Positions 9,213-18,692 of a DNA stretch of 64,000 bases are shown here, in pieces. The notes beneath the pieces were generated by a model, which did not search any database, was not told where the DNA came from, and saw only the letters and a program-made list of their open reading frames with translations. Origin of the DNA: Granulicatella seriolae (GTDB lineage Bacteria > Bacillota > Bacilli > Lactobacillales > Aerococcaceae); the NCBI RefSeq assembly GCF_024543085.1, contig NZ_JANHNZ010000008.1:1-64000 (forward strand). The letters are read 5' to 3'. Both the position numbers and the translations under genes were made by a program. Every line of letters begins with the position of its first letter. Positions within the stretch are counted from its first letter, which is position 1.

Positions 9213-9926
9213 ATGAAAAAAATTCTAGTTGTAGATGATGAAAAGCCAATCTCAGATATTGTCAAATTTAGTCTAGCAAAAGAAGGGTATGAAGTATCCA
9301 CGGCATTTGATGGGGAAGAAGCATTGAAAGTCTTCGGTGAGGTTCAACCTGACCTAGTTCTCTTAGATTTGATGCTACCAAAGATTGAAGGCTTAGAAGT
9401 TTGTCGTGAAATTCGTAAAGTCAGCCAAGTACCGATTATCATGGTAACGGCTAAGGATTCAGAGATTGATAAGGTTCTAGGGTTGGAACTTGGTGCAGAT
9501 GACTATGTCACCAAACCATTTTCAAATCGGGAATTAATCGCTCGTGTTAAGGCTAACTTGCGTCGTCAGCAGTTGGCGCCGGTTGACCCAGATGGCGGTA
9601 AAACCGTTAACGAAATTGTCATCGGTTCTTTGATTATCCATGAAGATGCCTATGTGGTGTCCAAACGTGGCGAAGAGATTGAGTTAACCCACCGTGAGTT
9701 TGAATTGTTGCACTACCTAGCGCAACACATTGGACAAGTTGTGACGCGTGAGCATTTGTTACAAACGGTTTGGGGTTATGATTATTTTGGTGACGTTCGA
9801 ACAGTCGATGTGACGGTGAGACGTTTGCGTGAAAAGATCGAAGATACGCCAAGCCACCCAAGTTGGATTATGACCCGTCGCGGCGTCGGTTATTTCATCA
9901 AGAATCCAGAACAAGAAAAAGAGTAG
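9213..9926 (+). CDS. walR: WalR response regulator (237 aa)
   Basis: WalR (YycF, VicR) is the essential OmpR-type regulator of cell-wall hydrolase genes, activated by WalK. The receiver domain has the acidic pair D8/D9, phosphoacceptor D52 in LLDLMLPK, the VTAKDS threonine and the VTKPFS lysine. The C-terminal winged helix contains [13 protein letters not shown] and the DNA-binding [19 protein letters not shown] 9213 lies 7 bases after AAGGAGG; the longer frame from 9180 has no site. It heads the walRKHIJ cluster, and about 100 bases of noncoding sequence separate it from the kinase gene. Confidence 0.97.
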   Translation: MKKILVVDDEKPISDIVKFSLAKEGYEVSTAFDGEEALKVFGEVQPDLVLLDLMLPKIEGLEVCREIRKVSQVPIIMVTAKDSEIDKVLGLELGADDYVTKPFSNRELIARVKANLRRQQLAPVDPDGGKTVNEIVIGSLIIHEDAYVVSKRGEEIELTHREFELLHYLAQHIGQVVTREHLLQTVWGYDYFGDVRTVDVTVRRLREKIEDTPSHPSWIMTRRGVGYFIKNPEQEKE

Positions 9927-10029
9927 GCATCCATTAGAATAGGGCTTATTCCATATAGAAAAACATATGAGCACTAACCAATCGCCTTATCATAAGGACA
10001 AAGGTGGTGCTCATTTTTTGGAGGTTTCC

Positions 10030-11877
10030 ATGAACAAAGGCATTCGATTTTTTAGATCGATTCATTTTAAAATACCCTTGCTCTTTATCTTCCTCTTGCT
10101 AATTGCCTTGCAACTGATTGCGACCAACTTTTTGCGTCAGTTGGAGCTACAAACCATCAACAATTTCCAAGAGCAGGTTCAGTTGCAGGTAGGGTATCTG
10201 AAAAATACCATCCAGCCCATTTTGGCGCAAGATACGACGGAAGAGGCTAAAGAAGAGTTGATTTATCAGATTCTGCAAGATTATCCGGCTGGGAACTATA
10301 TTGTTGAGACTCGTGTGGTTGATGCTCAGGGCTATATTTTGGGGACGACCGACCAGTCAGCCCAATCCCTAGTCGGAACCAAATCAACAGAGACGGACAT
10401 TCAACAAACCCTACTGCTCAATCAATCCACCAACTATGAGTACACTAGTGAAAATATCCGCTATTGGAAATTGGTATCGCCTGTCGAGCAAAGCAATAAT
10501 AGCAACCAATTATTGGGCGCCTTGTCCATTAGAACCAATATTGAATCCAGTTATAAGCAGGTACAAAATATTGGTATTATCTTTATTAATGCGTCTTTGG
10601 TGGCCATTGGCTTAACCATTGTGGTGACTTTTTTGATTTCCCAGGGGATTACGCGACCGATTGAGGCCATGAAACACCAAACGGAGCGGATTGCGGACGG
10701 GAATTATACGGGTGAGGTTAAAATTTACGGAGATGATGAGCTGGGTCAGTTGGGTCAAGCCATTAATGACTTGTCGACTAAGGTTAAGGAAGCGCAAGAG
10801 ACCACCGAGTCGGAGCGGCAACGGCTAGACTCTGTCCTCAGGCATATGAGTGACGGGGTGATTGCCACTGATAGACGGGGGCGCATTGTTATCGTCAATA
10901 ATGCTGCCTTGGACATTCTCAATATCCAGTCTGAAAATCTGATTGGAAAACCAATTATGGATATTCTGAAACTGGATGAAAGCTGGTCTTTCCGTAATTT
11001 GTTAGAAACACAAGATGAAAATGTTATGCAGATTGTAGAAGAAGATAGTGGTTCGGTTATTCAGTGTGAGTTTTCCGTGATTCAAAGGGATTCTGGCTTT
11101 ATTTCAGGTTTGGTCTGTGTCTTGACGGATATTACCGAGCAAGAAAAGATTGACAGAGAACGCCGTAACTTTGTATCCAATGTGTCGCATGAGTTGCGGA
11201 CGCCTTTGACCAGCATTCGTTCTTACACGGAGGCCTTGGTGGATGGGGCTTGGGAAAATCCTGATATCGCACCAAATTTCTTGAATGTGATTGAAACGGA
11301 AACCAATCGGATGATGCGTATGATTACCGATTTGCTAAACTTGTCTCGTATGGACGAGAACCGTTTAGGCTTGGAAAAAGAGTTTATCAATATGAATGCT
11401 TTGATTGAGCATATTGTGGATCGATTTGATATGGTCTTGCAAAGTGAGCCTTATCGCAACAAGAACTATCGTATTTTGAAGGACATTACCTTGCGTGACT
11501 TGTGGGTGGAAGTTGACCAAGACAAGATGACGCAGGTGATTGATAATATTATCAACAATGCTATCAAGTATTCTCCAGATGGTGGGCGGATTATTGTTCG
11601 TTTGATGGAGACCCACAACAACTTGATTGTCTCCATTAGTGATGAAGGCTTGGGGATTTCTCGTAAGGACATTCCGCACCTTTTTGACCGATTTTACCGC
11701 GTTGATAAGGCCCGTTCCCGTCAAATGGGGGGCAGCGGACTAGGTCTTGCTATTGCGAAAGAGGTGGTGCAGCTACATGGTGGAAAAATCTGGGTTAACA
11801 GTGTAGAGGATAAGGGATCAACCTTCTATATTTCCTTGCCATTTGTTGCCTTTGATGAGGAGGGGGAATGGGAATGA
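10030..11877 (+). CDS. walK: WalK sensor histidine kinase (615 aa)
   Basis: This is the membrane partner of WalR. Domain order: a first membrane helix (about 14-34), an extracellular sensing domain of about 150 residues, a second helix (about 183-205, IIFINASLVAIGLTIVVTF), HAMP, a PAS domain (HMSDGVIATDRRGRIVIVNN), the H-box SHELRTPL with phosphoacceptor His387, then the HATPase domain with N-box DNIINNAIKYS, DEGLGIS and GGSGLGLAIAK. The large outer loop distinguishes it from the single-pass streptococcal VicK. TTGGAGG sets ATG 10030 as start; an upstream frame from 9967 is unlikely to be translated. The stop overlaps the start of walH. Confidence 0.96.
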   Translation: MNKGIRFFRSIHFKIPLLFIFLLLIALQLIATNFLRQLELQTINNFQEQVQLQVGYLKNTIQPILAQDTTEEAKEELIYQILQDYPAGNYIVETRVVDAQGYILGTTDQSAQSLVGTKSTETDIQQTLLLNQSTNYEYTSENIRYWKLVSPVEQSNNSNQLLGALSIRTNIESSYKQVQNIGIIFINASLVAIGLTIVVTFLISQGITRPIEAMKHQTERIADGNYTGEVKIYGDDELGQLGQAINDLSTKVKEAQETTESERQRLDSVLRHMSDGVIATDRRGRIVIVNNAALDILNIQSENLIGKPIMDILKLDESWSFRNLLETQDENVMQIVEEDSGSVIQCEFSVIQRDSGFISGLVCVLTDITEQEKIDRERRNFVSNVSHELRTPLTSIRSYTEALVDGAWENPDIAPNFLNVIETETNRMMRMITDLLNLSRMDENRLGLEKEFINMNALIEHIVDRFDMVLQSEPYRNKNYRILKDITLRDLWVEVDQDKMTQVIDNIINNAIKYSPDGGRIIVRLMETHNNLIVSISDEGLGISRKDIPHLFDRFYRVDKARSRQMGGSGLGLAIAKEVVQLHGGKIWVNSVEDKGSTFYISLPFVAFDEEGEWE

Positions 11878-13229
11878 AAACGTCTAAAATTTTATTAGTT
11901 GTTTTGGTGGCCTTAATGATGGTCTCCTTGTCCCTAACAGCCCTCTTAATTATTCGGCCAGCCAAGCAGACCGCTAATACTGGTTTAGGGCAGACGACCA
12001 CAACGGTTGGGACAACGACAGATAACCAAACTAGAACCAGCCTAATACCAGATGAGGTCTTTAGTCCAAGTCGTTATGTTTACAATCATGACGATAAGAT
12101 TGAGGTTACCTCAGATAAGGCCGTCTTAAAGGCTTTGAATCTGGAACTGCACCAATCATTTGAGAATATTCAAAGCATGGGGACCTTGGAGCAGTACAAC
12201 TATGAACAGCTACTGCTAAAACAAAGTGCAGGGCAACTCTTATTTGACGCACCTATCCCAATCAAAAATGCTGTGAGCTACTTTGTGGATATACCAGATG
12301 AATTTGCCAATACAACCATCACGCGGATTGTCCTTTTGATGGATGATGTGTCAACGGCTTATTTAATCAATGACCAAACCAAGGCTAGCTATTCGGTCAC
12401 TCGGAAAAAACAGTCCAATGAGTTTTTGAAATCTGCTTACAGTGAGAAGCTTTTTTACCCGATTCAATCCTACATTACCAAGGGTGGCTTAACGTTTGTG
12501 CGGATTGACGATATCAAGTTGGACCAGTTGACCTATTTAGTGGAGCAACACATGACGTCATTTTATATTGGCATGCTTTACTCCAACACGACCGACCTGA
12601 AAAATCGTAGTGACAACAAGTCAATTGTTTATAACGATAATGTCTCTCAGTTGATTATTGACCGCTCGTCTAGTATTTTGAGCTATTTCCGTAATCGTTT
12701 GTCAGAATCGGTGCCGGATATGTCAACTACGCTACAACACAGTTTTAACCAGATGAACCGGTTTGAAAACTGGACTTATGGCATTTACTATTCGGGTTAT
12801 TCTCAAACCAGTCAGGCGGTAGATTTTTTACGCTATGTTAATAACTTTCCGATTTTGGATGCCAACCAGCAGGGAACTTTACGGATTACGGTAACGGATG
12901 ATGGCTTGTCCAAGATGCGAATTCCGACTTTGGTTGCTCAAACGCCTTTGGTCAGCCGTACTAAGCAAGTGTCGCTCATGTCGGGGGATGATGCGGTGTC
13001 GGTGATTATGAGTAAGGGCATTGACTTGCTGCAAGTTGAGGACGTTCGGATTGGTTATCAGTGGGTTAGTAGCCAAGAAAGCAACAAAATTGTCAACTTT
13101 ATTCCGACTTGGTTTGTCAAAATCAATGGGGCTTGGCAAACAGTGGACAGTGCCACTATGGACCAGGTCACTCTTGAGGACGCTGGAGAACTTGAGCCTG
13201 TTAGCATGGATTTAGGGGAGGAAGACTAA
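11874..13229 (+). CDS. walH: WalH (YycH) regulator of WalK (451 aa)
   Basis: WalH is a bitopic membrane protein that, with WalI, binds WalK and modulates its kinase activity. One N-terminal membrane helix (residues 4-27, KILLVVLVALMMVSLSLTALLI) is followed by a large extracellular part. ATG 11874 is chosen because the AGGAGGGGG run ends 7 bases before it, whereas ATG 11868 would touch it. It overlaps the walK stop by 4 bases, so the two are translationally coupled. The sequence is weakly conserved as usual for YycH, and identification leans on operon position, size and topology. Confidence 0.88.
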   Translation: MKTSKILLVVLVALMMVSLSLTALLIIRPAKQTANTGLGQTTTTVGTTTDNQTRTSLIPDEVFSPSRYVYNHDDKIEVTSDKAVLKALNLELHQSFENIQSMGTLEQYNYEQLLLKQSAGQLLFDAPIPIKNAVSYFVDIPDEFANTTITRIVLLMDDVSTAYLINDQTKASYSVTRKKQSNEFLKSAYSEKLFYPIQSYITKGGLTFVRIDDIKLDQLTYLVEQHMTSFYIGMLYSNTTDLKNRSDNKSIVYNDNVSQLIIDRSSSILSYFRNRLSESVPDMSTTLQHSFNQMNRFENWTYGIYYSGYSQTSQAVDFLRYVNNFPILDANQQGTLRITVTDDGLSKMRIPTLVAQTPLVSRTKQVSLMSGDDAVSVIMSKGIDLLQVEDVRIGYQWVSSQESNKIVNFIPTWFVKINGAWQTVDSATMDQVTLEDAGELEPVSMDLGEED

Positions 13230-13230
13230 G

Positions 13231-14052
13231 ATGGATTTTAAACGTTCAACCATTGTTTTGATTGTCTCTTTTTTATTCTTAGATATTTTCCTGCTTTACT
13301 CCTACTTTAGTATGCAGGGCAATACCATTAGTTCCCAAAACACCAATATCAATGTCTTAGAGCAAATGCGTTCTGACGATATTTCCTTTTCTGGACTATC
13401 CTCCAATGTTGAGTCAGTTCCTTTGGTGCAGACCAACCGGGCTAGTTTAGGCGAAAAAGTTTCTCAGTTGACCAATCAGACCTATAGCTTTGAGAACAAT
13501 ATTTTATCTAGTACTTTGGAAACCCCTATTGAATTGGATTTTACCAAAGACATCACCAATGATACCTTTACTAGGGTCACTGAATTTTTAACCAGTGGCG
13601 CTATTCTCAATGGGGAGCAGTACGGTCTTTTCACTTATAACCCGTCTACTAGAAAAATTATCTATGCGCAACGAGCCAATAAGGTGCCGATTTTGGATGG
13701 AACTAGCCAGATTGTCTTTTCTGTCAATGCAAATGGGCAGGTGACTTCGTATGAGCAGACCTTTGCTGGTGATGCACAGGTTCTAGGAGACAGCAGACGC
13801 TTGACGACCTCACAGTCGGCAGTGGAGAATTTGTACTTAAGTGGGCGAATTCCGCCTAAGTCAACCATTTTAAAGACGCGCTTGGTCTATTACCGTTCTT
13901 TGAGTTTGGATGATATGTATGTTTACAGCCCGGCTTGGTACGTGGAGATTCAGCAAGCGGATGGGCAGATTGTGGTTCGGCGTGTGGATGCCTTGCGTGG
14001 CGGTATCTTGAGTGGTGATTCTTTGGAAGTTCAAGGGGTCAAGTCGTCCTAA
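13231..14052 (+). CDS. walI: WalI (YycI) regulator of WalK (273 aa)
   Basis: The topology is like WalH: an N-terminal membrane helix (residues 7-27, TIVLIVSFLFLDIFLLYSYF) and an extracellular domain. The C-terminal half (PAWYVEIQQADGQIVVRRVDALRGG) matches the usual YycI ending. It starts one base after the walH stop with GGAGGAAG as ribosome site. WalI and WalH form a complex in the membrane that restrains or tunes WalK. Their presence argues against Streptococcus or Lactococcus as host, which lack both. Confidence 0.88.
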   Translation: MDFKRSTIVLIVSFLFLDIFLLYSYFSMQGNTISSQNTNINVLEQMRSDDISFSGLSSNVESVPLVQTNRASLGEKVSQLTNQTYSFENNILSSTLETPIELDFTKDITNDTFTRVTEFLTSGAILNGEQYGLFTYNPSTRKIIYAQRANKVPILDGTSQIVFSVNANGQVTSYEQTFAGDAQVLGDSRRLTTSQSAVENLYLSGRIPPKSTILKTRLVYYRSLSLDDMYVYSPAWYVEIQQADGQIVVRRVDALRGGILSGDSLEVQGVKSS

Positions 14053-14129
14053 TCGGTGGAAATAGCTGCGATTATTTGGTAGGATTAGTGAGTTAAAGAT
14101 ATGTGTGCTTGTTAGAGAAGGGGTAGTTT

Positions 14130-14951
14130 GTGAAGATGATGCAATTGGAATCAGAATTAGGATTTAAGGTTTCCTTATTGGCTAGTGGCAGTTCGGGCAA
14201 TGCTACTTATATTGAAACGCCACAACGAAAAATTTTGGTGGACTGTGGCTTGAGTGGCAAGGCGATGGAGGCTTTGATGGCCAAGATTGGGCGCAACTTG
14301 TCTGATGTGGATAGTATTTTGGTGACCCACGAGCATAGCGACCACATCCATGGTGTCGGCGTTTTAGCCCGCAAATACAAGATGGACGTCTACGCCAACC
14401 ACGAAACTTGGCAAGCCATGGAAGGTAAGATAGGCAAATTGGCTACTGAACAAAAACACATTTTTGAACTGGGCCAGATGCAAACCTTTGGCGACCTAGA
14501 CATTATTTCTTATGGTGTTTCTCATGACGCTGCCAATCCGCAGTTTTACGCCTTTCAAAAGGACCAAAAACAGTTTGTCATGTTGACCGATACAGGCTAT
14601 GTCAGTGACCGTTTGCGTGGGTTGCTGAAAAATGCGGATGCTTACCTGATTGAAAGCAACCATGATTTGGAAATGCTACGTATGGGTGGCTACTCTTGGT
14701 CATTGAAACAACGCATTTTAGGAGATAAGGGTCATTTGTCCAATGATGATGGGGCTTTGGCGACTGCTGAGATGGTTGGGGATAAGACCAAACGGGTATT
14801 TTTAGGCCACTTGAGTCGCGACAACAATATGAAGGCCATTGCCTATGACACGGCCTATGCTATTTTAAGGGACAAGGATTGTGGCTTGGAGGAGAATTTC
14901 CAGCTTTACCACACCGACCCTGTTGAACCGACTGAATTGTTTACTATATAG
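14130..14951 (+). CDS. walJ: WalJ (YycJ) metallo-beta-lactamase-fold hydrolase (273 aa)
   Basis: This is a metallo-beta-lactamase fold enzyme of the YycJ/VicX type, thought to be a DNA exonuclease linked to cell-wall and division control. Zinc-binding motifs are visible: THEHSDHIHG (HxHxDH), the aspartate in LTDTGYVS, and late histidines in FLGHLSRDNN and YHTDP. It opens with VSLLASGSSGNATYIET, typical of the family. The start is a GTG at 14130 behind GAAGGGG; ATG 14136 or 14139 are alternatives. It ends the wal operon, and repeat copy B follows about 50 bases later as likely terminator. Confidence 0.9.
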   Translation: MKMMQLESELGFKVSLLASGSSGNATYIETPQRKILVDCGLSGKAMEALMAKIGRNLSDVDSILVTHEHSDHIHGVGVLARKYKMDVYANHETWQAMEGKIGKLATEQKHIFELGQMQTFGDLDIISYGVSHDAANPQFYAFQKDQKQFVMLTDTGYVSDRLRGLLKNADAYLIESNHDLEMLRMGGYSWSLKQRILGDKGHLSNDDGALATAEMVGDKTKRVFLGHLSRDNNMKAIAYDTAYAILRDKDCGLEENFQLYHTDPVEPTELFTI

Positions 14952-15001
14952 GGTTGAGCTTGGTAAAATGTCCGCAAAGAAACAAGAGTTGTTTCTAAAG
15001 C

Positions 15002-15178
15002 ACAAAATAGTTTCCGACATAGGGAGCAGAAATGAGAACGGTGGCACCGCCGCAAGACTAGGTCTTTCGGCTTAGCTGTCTACGTGGCTGTAATCGGCTA
15101 AAGCCGAAACATCCACTGTGCGTCAGCTATGCTCATACACCGTTATTTCTACTCCCTATGTCGGAAACTATTTTATTT
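15002..15178 (+). repeat. Long-palindrome element, copy B
   Basis: Arms at about 15004-15033 (AAAATAGTTTCCGACATAGG onward) and 15145-15174 (ending GTCGGAAACTATTTT) pair almost perfectly, yet their sequence is unrelated to copies A and C. The core is the family one: GAACGGTGGCACCGCCG, a hairpin closing on CTTTCGGC, TTAGCTGTCTACGTGGCTG, TCGGCTAAAGCCGA, CCACTGTGCGTCAGCTATGCT and ACACCGTT. It lies between walJ and htrA and likely ends wal transcription. The rest of the gap (to 15348) holds the htrA promoter area, including GGGTATACTAG at about 15285. Confidence 0.9.
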
Positions 15179-15348
15179 TGTTGTATACGGACTCTGTGCT
15201 CTGTTGATAAGAAATTTCTTCATAGATGGTGATAGAACTTAAAGAATTTTCCCTAACATCTTCACCAAAAGTTCAAAATCTCAGGGTATACTAGTGGAAA
15301 GAATACGGGTGAGACTACCCAAAAACAGATTAGAGGGGGCATAGAACT

Positions 15349-16884
15349 ATGTCAAAAGATGATGTCAATCCGAACGATGTTGAAAAACATAACGAACATA
15401 TTAACAATGGTGACCAGGCATACAATGAGCCAGATGATGTAGAAACCAATGAATCAGAAGAAGACTTACAAGCTAGAAACCAGTGGGAAAATGATGCTGC
15501 TTACTATAATAGCGTGCAAGACAAGGAAACCCCTGCTAGCGATGAGGTGGAGGCTAATCTTTTTACTTCTGGAGACAATGAGCCTGATGTAGAAGTAGAA
15601 GAGCCAAGCCGAGGTGTAATACCGCCATTTTCACAGGAAGAAGTCCCTAATCCTAAACCGGAAGATCCTAAAACTAAGGGCTTTAGGTCTGGTTTTATGG
15701 GTGGTTTAGTCGGTGGGTTAGCTGCATTTGCGCTTTGTGCGGGTATTGTTTTGGCTATGGGTGGTAATATTTTACCGGGTGCTGCGACAAGTAGTAGCGC
15801 GCCTAGCTCATCTTCTAGCAGTAGTGCAGCCCAAACCAGTGAGGGCCAGGGGACGACTGCTCCTTTAACCACGACACCAACCGATATTACACAAGTGGTC
15901 GACAAGGTGAAAGACGCTGTGGTGTCTGTCGTGAATTTGCAGGCTGCTAAACAAACCGATATTTTTGGGCGCTCAAACGGTAGTACGGGAGAGTTGACGA
16001 CTGCTTCTGAAGGGAGTGGGGTCATTTACAAGGTGACTGGCGGCGAAGCTTACATTGTCACCAATAACCACGTTATCGCCAACGCATCCGGTCTGCAAGT
16101 CTTGCTGGCTGATGGCACCAAAGTGGAGGCAACATTGGTCGGCAGCGATGAATGGACTGATTTGGCCGTATTGAAAATCTCTGCAACTGACGTGAAAACC
16201 GTGGCAACATTCGGCAACTCCGATGATGTCTTGGTGGGACAAGTGGCGCTAGCAATCGGCTCACCGTTAGGGTCAAGCTTTGCGACTAGCGTGACTTCAG
16301 GAATTGTTTCGGCTAAGGACCGTTCAGTCGATACAGATGTTGACGGTGACGGACAAAGTGACTGGACCGTGACCGCCATCCAAACCGATGCAGCTATCAA
16401 TCCGGGCAATTCCGGTGGGGCGCTTATCAACGCAAGCGGCCAAGTGATCGGCATCAACTCCATGAAGATTAGCAATTCTGCTGTCGAAGGGATGGGGTTC
16501 GCCATTCCGTCCAACGAAGCGGTTCAGATTATTAACCAACTAGAAAAAGACGGCAAAGTTATCAGACCAGTCCTAGGCGTAACCATGATCAACCTAAGCT
16601 CCATTTCAGTGGCCTACGAAGAAGAACTAAAACTACCAGAAACCGTGACCAGCGGAGTCATCCTCTACAACATCACAGCAAATGGTAGTGCAGAAAAAGC
16701 TGGCTTGAAGCAACTAGATTTGGTTGTCGAATTCGATGGCCAACCTATCGAAAATATCCAAGCCCTACGAAAGGTGCTCTACAGCCATAAAGTTGGCGAC
16801 ACCGTTCCTATTAAGTTCTACCGAGATGGCAAACTACAAGAAGCCAATGTGACCCTACAAGAATCTAGCCAACCAAGTTTATAA
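15349..16884 (+). CDS. htrA: HtrA/DegP-type serine protease (511 aa)
   Basis: This is a membrane-anchored quality-control protease acting outside the cell on misfolded exported proteins. A long acidic cytoplasmic segment (residues 1-105) leads to one membrane helix (about 110-138), then a Ser-rich linker. The trypsin-like domain has the triad His241 (TNNHVIAN), Asp271 (DLAVLK) and Ser355 (NPGNSGGAL). One PDZ domain follows (about 400-500). The position after walJ matches yycK/htrA of Bacillus. The start follows AGAGGGGGC. The ~100-residue acidic N-terminus is longer than in many HtrA proteins. A terminator lies just downstream. Confidence 0.96.
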   Translation: MSKDDVNPNDVEKHNEHINNGDQAYNEPDDVETNESEEDLQARNQWENDAAYYNSVQDKETPASDEVEANLFTSGDNEPDVEVEEPSRGVIPPFSQEEVPNPKPEDPKTKGFRSGFMGGLVGGLAAFALCAGIVLAMGGNILPGAATSSSAPSSSSSSSAAQTSEGQGTTAPLTTTPTDITQVVDKVKDAVVSVVNLQAAKQTDIFGRSNGSTGELTTASEGSGVIYKVTGGEAYIVTNNHVIANASGLQVLLADGTKVEATLVGSDEWTDLAVLKISATDVKTVATFGNSDDVLVGQVALAIGSPLGSSFATSVTSGIVSAKDRSVDTDVDGDGQSDWTVTAIQTDAAINPGNSGGALINASGQVIGINSMKISNSAVEGMGFAIPSNEAVQIINQLEKDGKVIRPVLGVTMINLSSISVAYEEELKLPETVTSGVILYNITANGSAEKAGLKQLDLVVEFDGQPIENIQALRKVLYSHKVGDTVPIKFYRDGKLQEANVTLQESSQPSL

Positions 16885-16891
16885 TCTTTTG

Positions 16892-16928
16892 AAATCAGTA
16901 CCTTCACATGTGGAGGTGCTGATTTTTT
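16892..16928 (+). terminator. Rho-independent terminator of htrA
   Basis: AAATCAGTACCT pairs with AGGTGCTGATTT and is followed by a T-run. Confidence 0.85.
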
Positions 16929-17039
16929 GTTGCTGGAGCTAGTAAGCGTACAGTTATGCTGTACAAGTTGCTTCTGATTAGATTTCTCATAAATAAGACC
17001 CAAAAGCTAAATTAAAAGGAAAAGTATTTTTAAGATGAC

Positions 17040-17428
17040 GAATTATGAGAAAAAGGATTCAAAACAGGTCTCCGACGAGGAATAAAAGTACTTTATTCCT
17101 CGTTAGAAAGTAAAAATAGTTATGTTTTCTCATAATTCAACCGATTCTAGCTCAATAAAGGTCAAAAAAGCCCAACAAATGACGAATTATGAGAAAAGAG
17201 CTTTAAAATAGGTCTCTAACGAGGAATAAAAGTACTTTATTCCTCGTTAGCAAACAAAAATGGCTATGTTTTCTCATAATTCAACCGATTTTAATTCAAT
17301 CAAGGTAAAAAAGCCCAACAAATGACGAATTATGAGAAAAGAGCTTTAAAATAGGTCTCTAACGAGGAATAAAACACCTTTATTCATCGTTAGTAAGCAG
17401 AAACAGCTATCTTTTCTCATAATTCAAC
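17040..17428. repeat. 144-bp nested-palindrome array 1 (3 units)
   Basis: Units begin at 17040, 17184 and 17327 (period 144 and 143). Each has outer arms GAATTATGAGAAAA and TTTTCTCATAATTC about 105 bp apart, enclosing an inner stem ACGAGGAATAAA / TTTATTCCTCGT with loop AGTAC or similar. Units are nearly identical, and the third has point changes in the inner stem. The spacer between units (AACCGATTTTAATTCAATCA then AGCCCAACAAATGAC) is conserved too. No credible gene is present. Confidence 0.9.
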
Positions 17429-17531
17429 TAAATTTAGCTAAATAAAGACAAAGGACTTGATTTTATTTCAATTTAGTAATAAAGTGATACTATACTAAAA
17501 TACCACTAAAGGAATGAAAGCAGGAATCAAT

Positions 17532-18398
17532 ATGACAATGAATCAACGAACACAAGCAATTAGCCATTTAACACCGGAGCGGGTGCGTATCAATGCGCTC
17601 AACCCGACACGTTTAAGTCAGTTTTACCAAGATGTGATTGGTTTGGACCTTATATCTGAGCAAGATAATCATATCTCATTAGGAATTAAGGCGGATAATG
17701 CTGTCTTGCTGGAAATTTATCCTAGCACCACCGATAGAGAGACCCGGACAACTGGGCTGTTTCATATGGCCTTTCTCTTGCCGACTCGTAAGGCTTTGGC
17801 GGATAGTTTGCTGCATCTGATTACCGTAAAGGCGCCCTTGCAAGGGGCTAGTGATCATGGTTACAGCGAGGCGCTTTACTTGGCTGACCCTGAAGGCAAC
17901 GGCATCGAGATCTATTGGGATAAGGACCAGTCTGTTTGGGACAAGCGCCCGGACGGTTTTATTGAGGGGATTACCATCGAGATAGATGCAGACGGCTTAT
18001 TGGCACTGGCATCAGACGGCTTCCAAGGTTTCCCCAGCGGCACCAAAATCGGACACGTGCACCTGTCTGTCAAAGACCTAGTCTCTACCGAGAAATTCTA
18101 CCACCAACTCTTAGGACTAGGCGTGCGTTCCGACTACCAAGGCCAAGCCCTCTTCCTAGCAAGCGGTGACTACCACCACCATTTAGGGGCCAATATCTGG
18201 GCAGGCCGTAACCTACCAGCACCAAAAGACGACCAAATCGGCTTGAACGCAGTTATCTGGACAACACCTCACCAAGCTGACCTAGATACCATTGAAGCTA
18301 ATCTAAAAACAGCAGGAGCCAGCTACCATAGAGAGGCAAACCATATCAAAACGCACGACTACTCAGGCCTTGCCCTAGAAATCCACCACAAAGCCTAG
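17532..18398 (+). CDS. Glyoxalase/VOC-family ring-cleavage dioxygenase-like protein, CatE type (288 aa)
   Basis: Two tandem vicinal-oxygen-chelate repeats are visible. The first (about residues 10-120) contains LNPTRLSQFYQDVIGL and ADPEGNGIEIYWD; the second (about 160-288) contains IGHVHLSVKDLVSTEKFYHQLLGL and ends with YSGLALEIHHK. Putative metal ligands are the HVHLS histidine and the ALEI glutamate. This is the pattern of Bacillus CatE (catechol 2,3-dioxygenase) and many uncharacterised homologues; the substrate here is unknown. ATG 17532 is favoured because AGCAGGA lies 6 bases upstream. Coding-strand base use shifts sharply near 17990, from G-rich to C-rich. Confidence 0.8.
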   Translation: MTMNQRTQAISHLTPERVRINALNPTRLSQFYQDVIGLDLISEQDNHISLGIKADNAVLLEIYPSTTDRETRTTGLFHMAFLLPTRKALADSLLHLITVKAPLQGASDHGYSEALYLADPEGNGIEIYWDKDQSVWDKRPDGFIEGITIEIDADGLLALASDGFQGFPSGTKIGHVHLSVKDLVSTEKFYHQLLGLGVRSDYQGQALFLASGDYHHHLGANIWAGRNLPAPKDDQIGLNAVIWTTPHQADLDTIEANLKTAGASYHREANHIKTHDYSGLALEIHHKA

Positions 18399-18402
18399 TC
18401 TG

Positions 18403-18450
18403 GTAAATGGTGCCTCGTTAGCAGAACACTGCTTGCAAGGCACCATTTAG
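18403..18450 (+). other. Inverted repeat after the CatE-like gene
   Basis: AAATGGTGCC and GGCACCATTT form a perfect 10-bp stem around a ~25-base loop. No T-run follows, so a terminator role is uncertain. Confidence 0.4.
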
Positions 18451-18466
18451 CAGTGTGGTTTTGGGC

Positions 18467-18495
18467 TTGCAATTGGGGTGAATCTGGTTTATAAT
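18467..18495 (+). promoter_or_regulatory. Promoter of the SRP RNA gene
   Basis: TTGCAA (18467-18472), a 17-base spacer and perfect TATAAT (18490-18495), ending about 7 bases before the RNA. Confidence 0.85.
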
Positions 18496-18501
18496 AATAC
18501 G

Positions 18502-18600
18502 TGCCGCAAGGCCGTATGGCAATAGCGAACTTATGAATCGAGTCAGGTCCGGAAGGAAGCAGCTATAAGTAAGCTTCGTTATGTGCCGTATGTACATAGA
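18502..18600 (+). ncRNA. ffs: Signal recognition particle RNA, small bacterial (4.5S/scRNA) type
   Basis: The SRP RNA binds Ffh and targets membrane proteins to the translocase. The invariant domain IV core GTCAGGTCCGGAAGGAAGCAGC lies at about 18540-18562. The flanks pair into one long irregular stem: CGTATGGCAATAGCGAACTTAT upstream with ATAAGTAAGCTTCGTTATG and GCCGTATG downstream. Ends are estimated from the promoter and the closing helix; the true 5' and 3' ends may differ by a few bases. A neighbouring dnaX is usual in Firmicutes; here a helicase gene intervenes. Confidence 0.93.
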
Positions 18601-18604
18601 AGAC

Positions 18605-18638
18605 AAAGGTTGGGGCTATAGGTTCCAACTTTTTTTTA
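18605..18638 (+). terminator. Terminator of the SRP RNA gene
   Basis: AAGGTTGG pairs with CCAACTT across a short loop and is followed by eight T. Confidence 0.8.
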
Positions 18639-18692
18639 GGCATTTTTTGTGGATTCATACACATTAACCATTTCAGGAAAGGGAGGTTTTGG

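Noticed and set aside
17040-17428. CRISPR array
   Set aside because: Repeat period is 144 bp, the segments between palindromes are the same in every unit, and no cas gene is in the window.
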